The notes below the pieces were generated by a model, which was given only the letters and a program-made list of their open reading frames with translations, had not been told where the DNA came from and made no database searches. Made by a program: the position numbers and the translations under genes. Shown in pieces: positions 17,564 to 27,046 of a stretch of DNA of 64,000 bases (positions within the stretch are counted from its first letter, which is position 1; the number at the start of each line of letters is the position of its first letter). This DNA is from Saccharospirillum sp039982735. GTDB taxonomy: Bacteria > Pseudomonadota > Gammaproteobacteria > Pseudomonadales > Natronospirillaceae. The DNA lies in the NCBI RefSeq assembly GCF_039982735.1, contig NZ_JBDWXV010000009.1:148886-212885 (forward strand), written 5' to 3'.

Positions 17564-18868
17564 ATGACGGCTTCACTCGACTACCAAAGCGGCTTTCGCA
17601 ACCAGTTCTCAACCGAAGCCTTGCCGGGTGCACTGCCCATCGGTCAGAACTCGCCCCAGCGCTGCCCCTATGGTCTGTACGCCGAACAGTTTTCCGGTTC
17701 GGCCTTTACCGCGCCGCGCCACCAAAACCTGCGAACCTGGATGTATCGGATTCGGCCATCGGTGCTGCAATCGGCCTATCGGCCACTGCCAGGTCACAAG
17801 GTTGAGACCGCCCCACTGGCCGGTGTGGCTGACCCGAACCAAATGCGCTGGGATCCGTTACCCATTCCGACCGAACCGACCGATTTTATCGACGGTTTGT
17901 TCACCGTGGCGGTCAATGGTGATGCCGGTACCCAAACCGGTTGCGGTGTTCACCTCTATGCCGCTAACATCGATATGACCCAGCGGTTTTTCTACAATGC
18001 CGACGGTGAACTGTTGATCGTGCCGCAACTGGGTACCCTGATACTGCGCACGGAGCTGGGCGTACTGGAAGTCGCCAGCGGCGAGATCGCGGTAATACCG
18101 CGCGGTATCAAATTCCAGGTTCGTCTGGGTGAGGGGTGTGAGGCCATTCGTGGCTATGTCTGCGAAAACTACGGCAGCCCTCTGGAATTACCAGGGCTCG
18201 GGCCCATTGGCGCCAACGGCCTGGCCAACCCGAGAGACTTTTTAGCGCCGGTGGCGGCCTATGAAGACCAAACCGGTAACTTTGAGCTGGTTGCTAAATT
18301 CTCCGGCCACCTCTGGGTCGCAGACCTGGGCCATTCGCCACTGGATGTCGTTGCCTGGCATGGCAATGTTACGCCCTACAAATACGACCTGGCCCGGTTC
18401 AACACCATAAACACCGTCAGTTTCGACCACCCTGACCCGTCTATCTTTACCGTGTTGACCTCCGCTTCCGACACCCCAGGCATGGCTAACATCGATTTCG
18501 TGATCTTCCCGCCGCGCTGGATGGTCGCCGAGAACACCTTTCGCCCGCCCTATTTTCACCGCAATCTGATGAGTGAATTCATGGGGCTGATTCACGGCGA
18601 ATACGACGCCAAAGCCGAAGGCTTCGTGCCTGGCGGTGCCAGCCTGCACAACTGCATGTCGCCGCACGGGCCAGATGCCGACACCTTTGCCAAAGCCAGC
18701 GCTGCCGAATTAACGCCCCAGTACCAGGGCAACACCCTGGCATTTATGTTTGAGAGCCGCTACGTTTTTCAAGCGACCGAAGCGGCCCTGACTACCAAAC
18801 ACCGTCAGCAAGATTACGTGCACGTCTGGTCGACGCTGACCGCTCAATTCGACCCCGGCAAACGCTGA
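17564..18868 (+). CDS. hmgA: Homogentisate 1,2-dioxygenase
   Basis: HmgA opens the ring of homogentisate to maleylacetoacetate in tyrosine/phenylalanine breakdown. The 434-residue length is normal. The iron ligands are visible as His332 (PPYFHRN), Glu338 (LMSEFMG) and His368 (MSPHGPDADTF), almost the numbering of the Pseudomonas enzyme. It is the first gene of hmgA-fahA-maiA and follows the 17486-17540 inverted repeat. The 4-hydroxyphenylpyruvate dioxygenase gene that would feed it is not in the window. Confidence 0.97.
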   Translation: MTASLDYQSGFRNQFSTEALPGALPIGQNSPQRCPYGLYAEQFSGSAFTAPRHQNLRTWMYRIRPSVLQSAYRPLPGHKVETAPLAGVADPNQMRWDPLPIPTEPTDFIDGLFTVAVNGDAGTQTGCGVHLYAANIDMTQRFFYNADGELLIVPQLGTLILRTELGVLEVASGEIAVIPRGIKFQVRLGEGCEAIRGYVCENYGSPLELPGLGPIGANGLANPRDFLAPVAAYEDQTGNFELVAKFSGHLWVADLGHSPLDVVAWHGNVTPYKYDLARFNTINTVSFDHPDPSIFTVLTSASDTPGMANIDFVIFPPRWMVAENTFRPPYFHRNLMSEFMGLIHGEYDAKAEGFVPGGASLHNCMSPHGPDADTFAKASAAELTPQYQGNTLAFMFESRYVFQATEAALTTKHRQQDYVHVWSTLTAQFDPGKR

Positions 18869-18922
18869 CAGGAAGCCACTCTCAGGCAGACCACGCTTTT
18901 CGACTTACAGGATTGAACCATT

Positions 18923-19939
18923 ATGAAACTCGCCACTTTGAACACCGGCCGCGACGGCACCCTAGTTCTGGTCTCACGGGACCTGACCCAGGCCGCGCCA
19001 GCCACCGACATTGCCAGCACCCTGCAACAGGCCATCGAGAACTGGGCAGCGGTTGCCCCCAAGCTGGAAGAACGCTACGCCGCTCTGAACGCAGGCACGG
19101 CCAAAGACGCCTTCGCACTGGATATGAGCGCCCTGCACTCACCCTTACCGCGCACCTACCATTGGGCCGATGGCTCTGCCTATCTGAACCACGTCAAGCT
19201 GGTGCGCCAGGCGCGCAATGCCGAGATGCCGGAGACCTTCTGGACCGACCCGCTGATGTACCAGGGCGGTGGCGATTGCTTTTTATCACCCACCGAAGAC
19301 ATCGAAGCGATCAGTGAAGAGCATGGCATTGATTTCGAAGGCGAAATTGCAGTCATTACTGACGACGTGCCAATGGCTGTCACGCCCGAACAGGCCGCCA
19401 GCCACATCAAACTGGTCATGCTGGTCAACGACGTCAGCCTGCGTGGGCTGATTCCCGGTGAACTGGCCAAGGGCTTTGGCTTTTTTCAGGCCAAACCCGC
19501 CTCCAGCTTTTCCCCGATTTGCGTCACACCCGATGAACTCGGCGACGCCTGGAAAGACGGACGCTTACATCGGCCATTAACGGTTCACCTCAATGGTGAA
19601 AAGTTCGGCGAACCCGATGCCGGTCCGGACATGATTTTTGGCTTTCCCGAGCTGATTGCCCATGCGGCAAAAACCCGGTACCTGGGCGCTGGTGCCGTTA
19701 TTGGTTCCGGCACCGTCTCCAACCCCGATGCCAACGGCGGCCCCGGCAAGCCAATCGGTGACGGCGGCGTCGGCTACAGTTGCCTGGCCGAGTTACGCAT
19801 GGTCGAGACCATTCTGCACGGCGCTGCCAAAACACCATTTATGCGCTTTGGCGACCGGGTTCGTATCGAAATGTTCGATACCAATGGCCAGAGCATCTTC
19901 GGTGCCATCGACCAGCAAGTTACGCAATATCAGGCGTAA
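18923..19939 (+). CDS. fahA: Fumarylacetoacetase
   Basis: This 338-residue FAH-family hydrolase would split fumarylacetoacetate into fumarate and acetoacetate, the last step of the homogentisate pathway. Metal-site text is seen in DCFLSPTEDIEAISEEHGID and DFEGEIAVITDDVP (acidic ligands). The C-terminal part has FMRFGDRVRIEMFD. It is shorter than the two-domain animal enzyme, as usual for this bacterial subfamily. It lies 54 bases after hmgA and 44 before maiA, in the same operon. Confidence 0.93.
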   Translation: MKLATLNTGRDGTLVLVSRDLTQAAPATDIASTLQQAIENWAAVAPKLEERYAALNAGTAKDAFALDMSALHSPLPRTYHWADGSAYLNHVKLVRQARNAEMPETFWTDPLMYQGGGDCFLSPTEDIEAISEEHGIDFEGEIAVITDDVPMAVTPEQAASHIKLVMLVNDVSLRGLIPGELAKGFGFFQAKPASSFSPICVTPDELGDAWKDGRLHRPLTVHLNGEKFGEPDAGPDMIFGFPELIAHAAKTRYLGAGAVIGSGTVSNPDANGGPGKPIGDGGVGYSCLAELRMVETILHGAAKTPFMRFGDRVRIEMFDTNGQSIFGAIDQQVTQYQA

Positions 19940-19983
19940 AATAATCGACTACACTGCCCAGGCTATAGGATGAGGCGCTCCCC

Positions 19984-20628
19984 ATGCTCACATTACACAG
20001 TTACTTCCGGTCTTCAGCGGCTTTCCGGGTGCGCATTGCCCTGAACCTGAAAGGGCTCGATTACGACCAGATCCCGGTCAATCTACTCAAAGGCGAGCAT
20101 CGACTGGAGGCCCACCGGCGCCGCAACCCTCAGGGGCTGGTACCGGTACTGGAAACCGAGCAAGGCAGTGCCCTCACCCAATCAATGGCCATCTGCGAGT
20201 ACCTCGAAGAGCGGTACCCGGAACCACCGCTGTTACCGGAAAGCCTGGAAGCGCGCGCCCGGGTTCGCTCGCTGGCCCTGTTGGTCGCTTGCGAAATGCA
20301 CCCGCTGAACAATGTATCGGTACTGGGCTACCTAACCGATCAGTTGGGCGTTGATGAAGCCACCAAACTCGCCTGGTATCAGCATTGGGTCGCCAAAGGC
20401 TTTACCGCGTTTGAAGCCCGCCTGACTCAAGAGGCAGCGACCGGCACCTTTTGCCATGGCGACAAGCCGACGCTGGCCGATGTGTTTCTGGTTCCCCAGG
20501 TGTTCAACGCCGAACGGTTCAACTGCGACCTGAGCGCCTACCCCACCCTGGTCCGGACTGCGGATCGTTGCCGGGAACTGCCCGAGATTGAGAAAGCGGC
20601 ACCTGCTGCACAAGCGGACGCCGTTTAG
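19984..20628 (+). CDS. maiA: Maleylacetoacetate isomerase (zeta-class glutathione S-transferase)
   Basis: MaiA uses glutathione to isomerise maleylacetoacetate to fumarylacetoacetate. The 214-residue protein shows the zeta-GST N-terminal motif as YFRSSAAFRVRIALNLKGL; most homologues have Trp or Tyr where this has Phe before RVRIAL. NPQGLVPVLE and the C-terminal helical domain follow. It is the third gene of the homogentisate operon. Its stop overlaps the stop of the convergent rhaK gene by four bases. Confidence 0.93.
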   Translation: MLTLHSYFRSSAAFRVRIALNLKGLDYDQIPVNLLKGEHRLEAHRRRNPQGLVPVLETEQGSALTQSMAICEYLEERYPEPPLLPESLEARARVRSLALLVACEMHPLNNVSVLGYLTDQLGVDEATKLAWYQHWVAKGFTAFEARLTQEAATGTFCHGDKPTLADVFLVPQVFNAERFNCDLSAYPTLVRTADRCRELPEIEKAAPAAQADAV

Positions 20629-21998
20629 ACCGACGGCAACAACTGCACCCAATGATCCCGATAGGCCAGCAACTCGGTTACCCGATCAGGCGAACCGGGT
20701 TGCTTCTCGTAGGTCATGTCCCAGTGCGCTTCGGGGTTAGACAACATAGCGGTACCCATTGTCGTGCCAGTTGCGTCTGTACTTTTCAATACCGCCTGAT
20801 GTGGACGTAAGGTACTCAACGCAGTCAAAAAGCAGTCGCTCGCTGCGAAGGCCCCTTCTACAATGATATCACCCCGTTGTTGCAGCCGTTCCAGACAATA
20901 GTCAGTCATCAGAGCAACGTAGAGAGTTGCCAAGGCTGTTTTCTGGGTTTCATTTAATCGTTGTACCGGACCGGTAAATCGACCCTGTTGGTTCTGAAAA
21001 GGTCCACCCTGATCCACAAAGGAGGGGATGGCATATACTTGCAATTGCAGTACGTCGACAACGTCTTGCCAGCTGCACTCGGGAGAGCCTCGCAGGGTTT
21101 CCCATTCACGCCCGCCCATGAAACGAATGCACGGAACCGGGTCGCCAAACGCGTTCACGTTAGCCAGCATGTCGGCGTTTTGATCAAGCGAATTCAGCGG
21201 CGCACCGACTCCGGCGATCACTGCCCAGGTACCACTTGAAACCACACCAAACGGTGCGTCCAACTTTAGCAAATGCGGTACCAGTGAGGCGTTGCTGTCG
21301 TGTATGCCGTTATACACAACACAGTCAGGATCAAGACCCAATTCGCTTGCCAGTTCAGGCAACAGACTTCCGAGCCCGGAACCCGTTGCGACCAGGGGTG
21401 GAAACAGAGAACGCCACCTCTGGCTGTCAACCAGACTTGAGAAATCAGACCGTGCAGGATTCCATAAATCAGTATGGCACCCCAACGAAGTTACTTCAGA
21501 GGCCGCAACGCCGGACAATCGCCAGCCCCAATATTGGGGGTAAGTCAGCACCCGGGTTACTTGCGAAAAGGTTTCCCTGTGAGTGTTTTCCAGCCAGTAA
21601 AGCTGAGCACCCAGGTTCAATCCCGCAGGCAACCCCGGGCTTCGAGTTTCCGCAAAATCGGGACGAACCTTGTGGTAGGTATCCGCTGTGCTGTCGATAC
21701 CCGGATGCTCGTAGTCGAGTACCGGCAAGACGAGTTCATCACCGGCAAGACAGGCTGCTGTGGCTCCGTGAGTGGTAATGCCGATCGAGCGGATTGCCCA
21801 GCTTTTGCCCAGCTCCACCAGCCCCTCACACAACCAACGCCAGCAACGGTTAACATCGGCATGTGGGTATAGCCCGTCGTAACAAACATCATTTGTGGTG
21901 CGTAAACTGGCAACAATAGCGCCCGTCGCGAGGTCCAGTGCACACAATTTCAAGTTGGTTTTACCGATATCAAACACAACGGTTACGGTAACCGACAT
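20625..21998 (-). CDS. rhaK: FGGY-family sugar kinase, rhamnulokinase role
   Basis: This 457-residue kinase has the FGGY/ASKHA start FDIGKTNLKLCALD, catalytic-region GIHDSNASLVP (the aspartate base is in GIHD) and SSGTWAVIAG. In the rhizobial pathway RhaK is needed both for L-rhamnulose phosphorylation and for transporter activity. The gene is last in the minus-strand rhaRSTPQUK order, and its ATG shares a base with the rhaU stop (TGATG). Context rather than sequence alone sets the substrate; L-fuculose kinase activity is the alternative. Confidence 0.85.
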   Translation of the reverse strand: MSVTVTVVFDIGKTNLKLCALDLATGAIVASLRTTNDVCYDGLYPHADVNRCWRWLCEGLVELGKSWAIRSIGITTHGATAACLAGDELVLPVLDYEHPGIDSTADTYHKVRPDFAETRSPGLPAGLNLGAQLYWLENTHRETFSQVTRVLTYPQYWGWRLSGVAASEVTSLGCHTDLWNPARSDFSSLVDSQRWRSLFPPLVATGSGLGSLLPELASELGLDPDCVVYNGIHDSNASLVPHLLKLDAPFGVVSSGTWAVIAGVGAPLNSLDQNADMLANVNAFGDPVPCIRFMGGREWETLRGSPECSWQDVVDVLQLQVYAIPSFVDQGGPFQNQQGRFTGPVQRLNETQKTALATLYVALMTDYCLERLQQRGDIIVEGAFAASDCFLTALSTLRPHQAVLKSTDATGTTMGTAMLSNPEAHWDMTYEKQPGSPDRVTELLAYRDHWVQLLPSV

Positions 21999-22327
21999 CA
22001 GTGCTCACCCGTTGAGTTAAACCGGAATACTTCGGTCAGTGGATGCTGCAATGGCTCATTGGACCCTGCCTGAGTTTCCATAATATCCGCCATATAATCC
22101 CACCAGCGCTGCATAACAGGGTGACGACTGACCTGCTCCGGATCGAAGGTATCGGGCGCATCAAACACCGCAAACAGCTGCCGTGACCCGGGATCCAAAA
22201 AAATTGAATAGTTGGTTATTCCGACGCTTTTCAGGTGCTCGGCAAGCTCGGGCCACAGCTCATCATGCCGACGCCGGTACTCTGCTTCACAACCTGGAAA
22301 CACCGTCATAATCGACGCAATTCTCAT
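21998..22327 (-). CDS. rhaU: L-rhamnose mutarotase
   Basis: This 109-residue protein has the complete RhaM/RhaU pattern: an early Arg and Glu (EYRRRHDELWPELAEHLK), the catalytic-region NYSIFLDPGSRQLFAVFD and the aromatic HPVMQRWWDYMADIM. It interconverts alpha and beta anomers of L-rhamnose after import. Its ATG overlaps the rhaQ stop (ATGA at 22324-22327) and its stop overlaps the rhaK start, so translation is likely coupled. Confidence 0.93.
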   Translation of the reverse strand: MRIASIMTVFPGCEAEYRRRHDELWPELAEHLKSVGITNYSIFLDPGSRQLFAVFDAPDTFDPEQVSRHPVMQRWWDYMADIMETQAGSNEPLQHPLTEVFRFNSTGEH

Positions 22328-23328
22328 ACCGAGCGGCCTTTTCTTTCACGCAGTTTGGCCAGTACGGCGGGAATACTGATCACGGTAATTAGCATAGCAC
22401 CAATGATGACGGTCATGACGATGCCCGGCACATTGATCAGCCCCAAGCCAAAGGTCACCAGACCCATCAGAAAAACCGCAATGACAACGCCCAGAATACT
22501 GCCGGAGCCACCCAGAATACTGACGCCGCCCAGTACCACCATGGTCACGATCTGCAACTCCCAGGCGAAGGCAATGCCCGGGCGGGTGCTGCCTAATCGG
22601 GAAGTCAGAAAAATAGCGGCCAGACCCGACATCGCTCCAACCAGAGTGAACAGCACTACCTTATGTTTGTTGACTTTAATGCCCGAATACAGCGCCCCGG
22701 TTGGGTTATTACCGATGGCATACGTTCGCCGTCCGAAATTGGTGTGATGCAACAACACGTAAAACACCAGAGCCAATATCAGAAACACCGTGAATTCGAA
22801 TGAAATCACCCAGGCAATATAACCCTGCCCAAAAAAGGCGAACTCGGACGGGTAGTCACTCATCACGGTATCGCCAAGAATGACATAGGTAATCCCGCGA
22901 AATAGACTCATGGTACCGATGGTCACAACAATCGAAGGAATGTTGAACCAGGTGACAATGAACCCGTTAAATAACCCACAGCCGATTCCAACCAGGATAC
23001 CAACGGCACATATGACTTCGATGCTGAGCCCGGCCTGAGCAGCCAAACCCATGCACACCGAAGACAAGGCGATGGTCGAGGCGACAGAAAGATCAATTTC
23101 CCGGCAAATAATCAGCATGGCCATGGGTAAGGCGATTATCGCCTTTTCCGAGAAATTGAACGTCATGTCAGACAAACTCCAGGGATCGAGAAAGTACGGA
23201 GATATCTGTGTGTTCGCAAAAAAAACGAGCGCTGTAACCAGCAATAAAAAGGTTTCCCAGCGAAAGACAAAACGCTTGAATGGTGTCGAGAGCGTATTCG
23301 GTATTGTACGAGTCATTACCTGTTCCAT
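22324..23328 (-). CDS. rhaQ: Rhamnose ABC transporter permease RhaQ
   Basis: This 334-residue inner-membrane permease belongs to the RbsC/BPD_transp_2 family, with about 8-10 hydrophobic segments and family text FNIPSIVVTIGTMSLFRGIT and RTYAIGNNPTGALYSGI. The start at 23328 is chosen because GAAGGGG lies just upstream, overlapping the rhaP stop. The same frame is open to 23850, but that part only reads the rhaP gene out of frame. It pairs with RhaP to form the channel. Confidence 0.92.
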   Translation of the reverse strand: MEQVMTRTIPNTLSTPFKRFVFRWETFLLLVTALVFFANTQISPYFLDPWSLSDMTFNFSEKAIIALPMAMLIICREIDLSVASTIALSSVCMGLAAQAGLSIEVICAVGILVGIGCGLFNGFIVTWFNIPSIVVTIGTMSLFRGITYVILGDTVMSDYPSEFAFFGQGYIAWVISFEFTVFLILALVFYVLLHHTNFGRRTYAIGNNPTGALYSGIKVNKHKVVLFTLVGAMSGLAAIFLTSRLGSTRPGIAFAWELQIVTMVVLGGVSILGGSGSILGVVIAVFLMGLVTFGLGLINVPGIVMTVIIGAMLITVISIPAVLAKLRERKGRSV

Positions 23329-23338
23329 AACAGCCCCT

Positions 23339-24367
23339 TCAGCTCTTCGCCACAGCCGTGGCAGTAGTGGGGTTAACATCGGCGGCACCGGTAACAGCCC
23401 GACGCAAGATAATACGACCAGGTGCTCTTTCGGCTTTGGCGTTGGCAATAACCGCAATGATAATAACCGCGCCTGAAATCGCCATTTGCCAGAATGGGGA
23501 GACACCAATAACCGGCAGTGCGTTGTTGATAACACCCAGAAACAGTGCACCCAACACGCAACCCAGAATCGTGCCCAGACCGCCCATGATACTGACACCG
23601 CCAATAACGCAGGCAGCAACCACCTGCAACTCAAAACCACTGGCGACATCGACGTAGGCCACAGCATAGCGCGATACCCAAAGGTAGCCGCACAGCCCGG
23701 CCAGCATGCCCGAGATAACAAATGCCTTGAATTGAACCTGCCCGACATTAATGCCGGTATAGAAGGCTGCGGTCGGGTTACCACCGGCGGTATAAAAGTC
23801 ACGGCCAAAGCGCAAATGCCGGGTGACGAAAAACAGAAGCACCACCACACCCAGTGCGATCCAGCTCATAACGGGCAACCCCATCAGCGTGTTACGGGGG
23901 AAATCAATAAAGCTCGCGCTCATCTGATGCGCATTAACCCAGGCACCGTCCGACAACAGAAACACCATCCCCCGGTAGATGCTCATGGTTCCCAGCGTTA
24001 CGACAATAGCAGGCACACCGACTTTCCAGACAAAAAAGCCATTGATCGCACCCAGAACCGCGCCCATGGCCATGGCCAAAATGATCAGCAACGGGATGGG
24101 TACGCCCGGCATGGCCGAGTTGATCATCGCGACCACCATACCCGTGAGGGCCAGATTGGCCGCCACCGATAGATCGATGCAACGGGTCAGAATAACCAGC
24201 ATTTGCCCTATCGCCAGAATCATCAGCATGGAGGTATCATTAAAGGCTCCGAGCAAACTCTTCGCCAACAGGAAGTCGGGAGTGATGACACCAACGGCGC
24301 CAATCAATATCACGATCACCAGTGCCAGCATTGACTCGCGGTGTTTGAGCAGTCCGTTAATGGTCAT
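23339..24367 (-). CDS. rhaP: Rhamnose ABC transporter permease RhaP
   Basis: The 342-residue permease is a paralogue of RhaQ, with matching signatures VGVPAIVVTLGTMSIYRGMV and FYTAGGNPTAAFYTGINVGQ. It has about 8-10 membrane segments. Its ATG overlaps the rhaT stop by four bases (24364-24367), and rhaQ starts 10 bases after its stop. Together the two permeases and the RhaT ATPase form the CUT2-type importer. Confidence 0.92.
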   Translation of the reverse strand: MTINGLLKHRESMLALVIVILIGAVGVITPDFLLAKSLLGAFNDTSMLMILAIGQMLVILTRCIDLSVAANLALTGMVVAMINSAMPGVPIPLLIILAMAMGAVLGAINGFFVWKVGVPAIVVTLGTMSIYRGMVFLLSDGAWVNAHQMSASFIDFPRNTLMGLPVMSWIALGVVVLLFFVTRHLRFGRDFYTAGGNPTAAFYTGINVGQVQFKAFVISGMLAGLCGYLWVSRYAVAYVDVASGFELQVVAACVIGGVSIMGGLGTILGCVLGALFLGVINNALPVIGVSPFWQMAISGAVIIIAVIANAKAERAPGRIILRRAVTGAADVNPTTATAVAKS

Positions 24368-25869
24368 GCAGCGATACCTCCTGTGGCGAGCCCGACAATT
24401 CGCTCGGCACTGGCGTCTCTACGATCCAGTTCGCCAACGATCAAACCTTCATGCATGACGATGATCCGATCCGCCATACCCATCACTTCAGGCAATTCCG
24501 ACGACACCATAATCACCGCCAGCCCTTCCTGAACCAGTTCTGACATGAAGCGATGAACGGCTGCTTTGGAACCAATGTCGATGCCTTTGGTCGGCTCATC
24601 CATCACAATAACTTTGGGTTGCGTGGCCAACCACTTACCGATAACCACCTTTTGTTGATTCCCCCCGGAAAGATTATTAACCGGCTGACTCCAGCTGGAT
24701 GCCTTAACCTGAAGCCGGTCACCGTAGGCACGGGCCAACTCATACTCACCGGCCTCTCGCAGAAAGCCCAGAGGGTTAAGCTTGTTCAGCTGTGGCAGAC
24801 TGATGTTCTGGTAAATGGGCAGATCGACAATGGCCCCCTGCTGCTGACGTTCCTCGGGCACATACACCAAGCCAGCGGCAATGGCATCCGCCGGTGACTT
24901 GATCTGAACGCTTTGACCCATGATCTGCACATCACCACTGGCGGCTTTGGACAAACCATATAGCGCCTGCATGATCTCGGTCCGGCCAGACCCAACCAAA
25001 CCATAAAAGCCGAGTATCTCTCCGGCCCTAACGGTAAAATTGATATCGGCAAATTCCGTGGGGTGATTAAAGTCCCGCACGCTCAACACCGGTTCACCAA
25101 TGGCCGCTTCCACTTTGGGGAAAGGTTCCGTCATGCTGCGGGCAACCATCATTTCAACCAGCGTTTCTTCATTCACGCCGCTGATCAACCCTTCACCCAC
25201 AAACGCGCCATCCCGATACACGACATAGCGATCGGCAATGGCAAATATTTCATCGAACTTATGGGTAATGAACATGATCGCCTTACCCGCGGCCTTGAGT
25301 CGATTGACAATGGCGTACAGCTCCTGAATTTCATGGTGCGATAACGCCGCGGTTGGCTCGTCCAGAATCACCACTCGCGCATCACAAGACAGCGCTCTAG
25401 CAATGGCTACCATGTGTTTTTGACCAATACTCAGCCCCCGCAACAGTGCATCCGGATCCAGTGGTGCTTCGATCTCGAGCAAAATTTCACGGGTGCGTGC
25501 TTGCATGGCAGACCAATCCAGGCGCTTCAAAGGCCCTTTGGTCAGGTAGTTACCGGCAAAGATATTCTCGGTAACCGACAGATCATCAAACAATACCGTT
25601 TCCTGATGGATTGCGGTGATACCCAATTGACGGGCGTCTTCAGGATTGCTGACGACGATAGGCGCACCTTGAAAATAAATACTGCCTTCATCCGGTTGAT
25701 AAATCCCGGTCATGGTCTTGACCAGCGTGGACTTACCCGCACCGTTCTCACCAATGAGCGCGGTCACTTCACCCGGATAGAGATCCAGTTTCACACGATC
25801 GAGCGCTTTAACGCCGGGGAAGGTCTTGGTGACATCGCGCAGCGAAAATACAGCGTCATGTTGTTCCAT
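24364..25869 (-). CDS. rhaT: Rhamnose ABC transporter ATPase RhaT (double nucleotide-binding domain)
   Basis: This 501-residue ATPase contains two nucleotide-binding domains, as in CUT2 sugar importers. The first half has Walker A GENGAGKS (about 40-47) and Walker B VVILDEPTAALS. The second has the degenerate P-loop GLVGSGRTE and the signature NLSGGNQQKVVIGKWLA. It energises RhaP/RhaQ. An intercistronic hairpin at 25919-25940 separates it from rhaS. It is named after the rhizobial ABC gene, not the unrelated E. coli rhaT symporter. Confidence 0.93.
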   Translation of the reverse strand: MEQHDAVFSLRDVTKTFPGVKALDRVKLDLYPGEVTALIGENGAGKSTLVKTMTGIYQPDEGSIYFQGAPIVVSNPEDARQLGITAIHQETVLFDDLSVTENIFAGNYLTKGPLKRLDWSAMQARTREILLEIEAPLDPDALLRGLSIGQKHMVAIARALSCDARVVILDEPTAALSHHEIQELYAIVNRLKAAGKAIMFITHKFDEIFAIADRYVVYRDGAFVGEGLISGVNEETLVEMMVARSMTEPFPKVEAAIGEPVLSVRDFNHPTEFADINFTVRAGEILGFYGLVGSGRTEIMQALYGLSKAASGDVQIMGQSVQIKSPADAIAAGLVYVPEERQQQGAIVDLPIYQNISLPQLNKLNPLGFLREAGEYELARAYGDRLQVKASSWSQPVNNLSGGNQQKVVIGKWLATQPKVIVMDEPTKGIDIGSKAAVHRFMSELVQEGLAVIMVSSELPEVMGMADRIIVMHEGLIVGELDRRDASAERIVGLATGGIAA

Positions 25870-25918
25870 AAGTCGTATCTTTATCGTTGTTTATGACTGA
25901 TGTACGGCAAGGTACTTG

Positions 25919-25940
25919 CAGCCGGAAGGTGTTCCGGCTG
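25919..25940. other. Intercistronic hairpin between rhaS and rhaT
   Basis: A perfect 9-bp inverted repeat CAGCCGGAA-GGTG-TTCCGGCTG lies 60 bases after the rhaS stop and 50 before the rhaT start (minus-strand order). No T-tract follows. Hairpins at this place in binding-protein operons typically protect the binding-protein mRNA and reduce readthrough into membrane components; that role is inferred. Confidence 0.6.
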
Positions 25941-26001
25941 TATTGGTCGGGGGTTTGCCTGAACGGGCAGCACCCCAGGAGTGACGAGCAGTGCCAGCCA
26001 A

Positions 26002-26997
26002 TCAGAAGATTGACGCGAACTCGTCGACGTTAGAGGCGTCATAGATGAACGGATCAGACATGGCTGCGCTGCCGCCTGCATCCAGTTCAGCAACACCCAT
26101 TCGACCCATTGGCACCTGCTGATCATTGCTATTCCCTTTGACCAGATTATAGGCAATCATCGTAGCTGAATAGCCAAGGTCAATCGGGTTCCAGATGGCG
26201 AAGTTGTGAATCGCACCACTGGCAACATGACCGGCCAGCTCAGACGGTAAACCCAGGCCTGTGACGTAGACCTCACCAACACGCCCCTGATCGCTAACAG
26301 CTTGAGCGGCAGCCAGAATACCAACCGTCGTAGGGGCAACAATCACGTCCAGATCTGGGTGGTTACGTAACAGTGCAACGGCTTCACGATAGCTCTTGTC
26401 AGCCATATCGTCGCCGTACACAGTGTCGACCAGCTCCAGTTGAGAGAACTCTGGCAAGGCCTTTTCCATTTCATCGATCCAGATGTTCTGATTGGTCGAG
26501 GTTGGTGTGGCGCTCAGAATAGCCATCTGACCACTGGATACACCCTTCTGCTCAAGTGCATCTGCCGCCAGGCTGACATTCATTCGGCCGATCAGTTCGT
26601 TGCTCGATGGGTTGAGGTGCACCAGGCGGCCCTCTTCAGCAACACCGGAGTCCCATGAAATCACTTTGATGCCACGCTGTTGAGCGCGTTTCAAAATCGG
26701 CACCAGTGCCTGGGTGTCGTTAGCAGAGACCGCGATGGCGTCAACACGCTGTGCGATCAGCGAGGTAATGACCTCAATTTGTCCTTCCGCGGTGGTGGAC
26801 GTTGGTCCGGTATAGATGACTTCAACATCGCCCAGCTCTGCAGCCGCTTCCTGTGCACCCTCATTGGCGGCTTCAAAGAAACCAATACCCAGGGCTTTGA
26901 CCACCAGCGCTATGCGCACGTTGTCTTCGGCGTAAGCCGGAGCCAGAAAAACCATAGACATTACAACAGCCAGGGCTGAAAACAATTTCTTACTCAT
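26002..26997 (-). CDS. rhaS: Rhamnose ABC transporter substrate-binding protein RhaS
   Basis: This 331-residue periplasmic-binding protein of the ribose/RbsB type has a cleavable signal peptide (MSKKLFSALAVVMSMVFLAP then AYA-ED). The sugar-binding fold text includes NDTQALVPILKRAQQRGIKV and the TSTNQNIWIDEME loop. The ATG at 26997 is preceded by GGAG and fits the signal peptide; upstream in-frame starts up to 27117 would run into rhaR. It captures L-rhamnose for RhaTPQ. It is unrelated to the E. coli AraC-type activator that shares the name RhaS. Confidence 0.92.
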   Translation of the reverse strand: MSKKLFSALAVVMSMVFLAPAYAEDNVRIALVVKALGIGFFEAANEGAQEAAAELGDVEVIYTGPTSTTAEGQIEVITSLIAQRVDAIAVSANDTQALVPILKRAQQRGIKVISWDSGVAEEGRLVHLNPSSNELIGRMNVSLAADALEQKGVSSGQMAILSATPTSTNQNIWIDEMEKALPEFSQLELVDTVYGDDMADKSYREAVALLRNHPDLDVIVAPTTVGILAAAQAVSDQGRVGEVYVTGLGLPSELAGHVASGAIHNFAIWNPIDLGYSATMIAYNLVKGNSNDQQVPMGRMGVAELDAGGSAAMSDPFIYDASNVDEFASIF

Positions 26998-27046
26998 GTC
27001 ATTCTCCATTGTTTTTATTGTTACCCTGCTGCGGCCAGGCGGCGTG

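Noticed and set aside
22324..23850. rhaQ as a 508-residue protein
   Set aside because: The first 174 codons only read rhaP in another frame. The 334-residue form has the ribosome-binding site and full homology.
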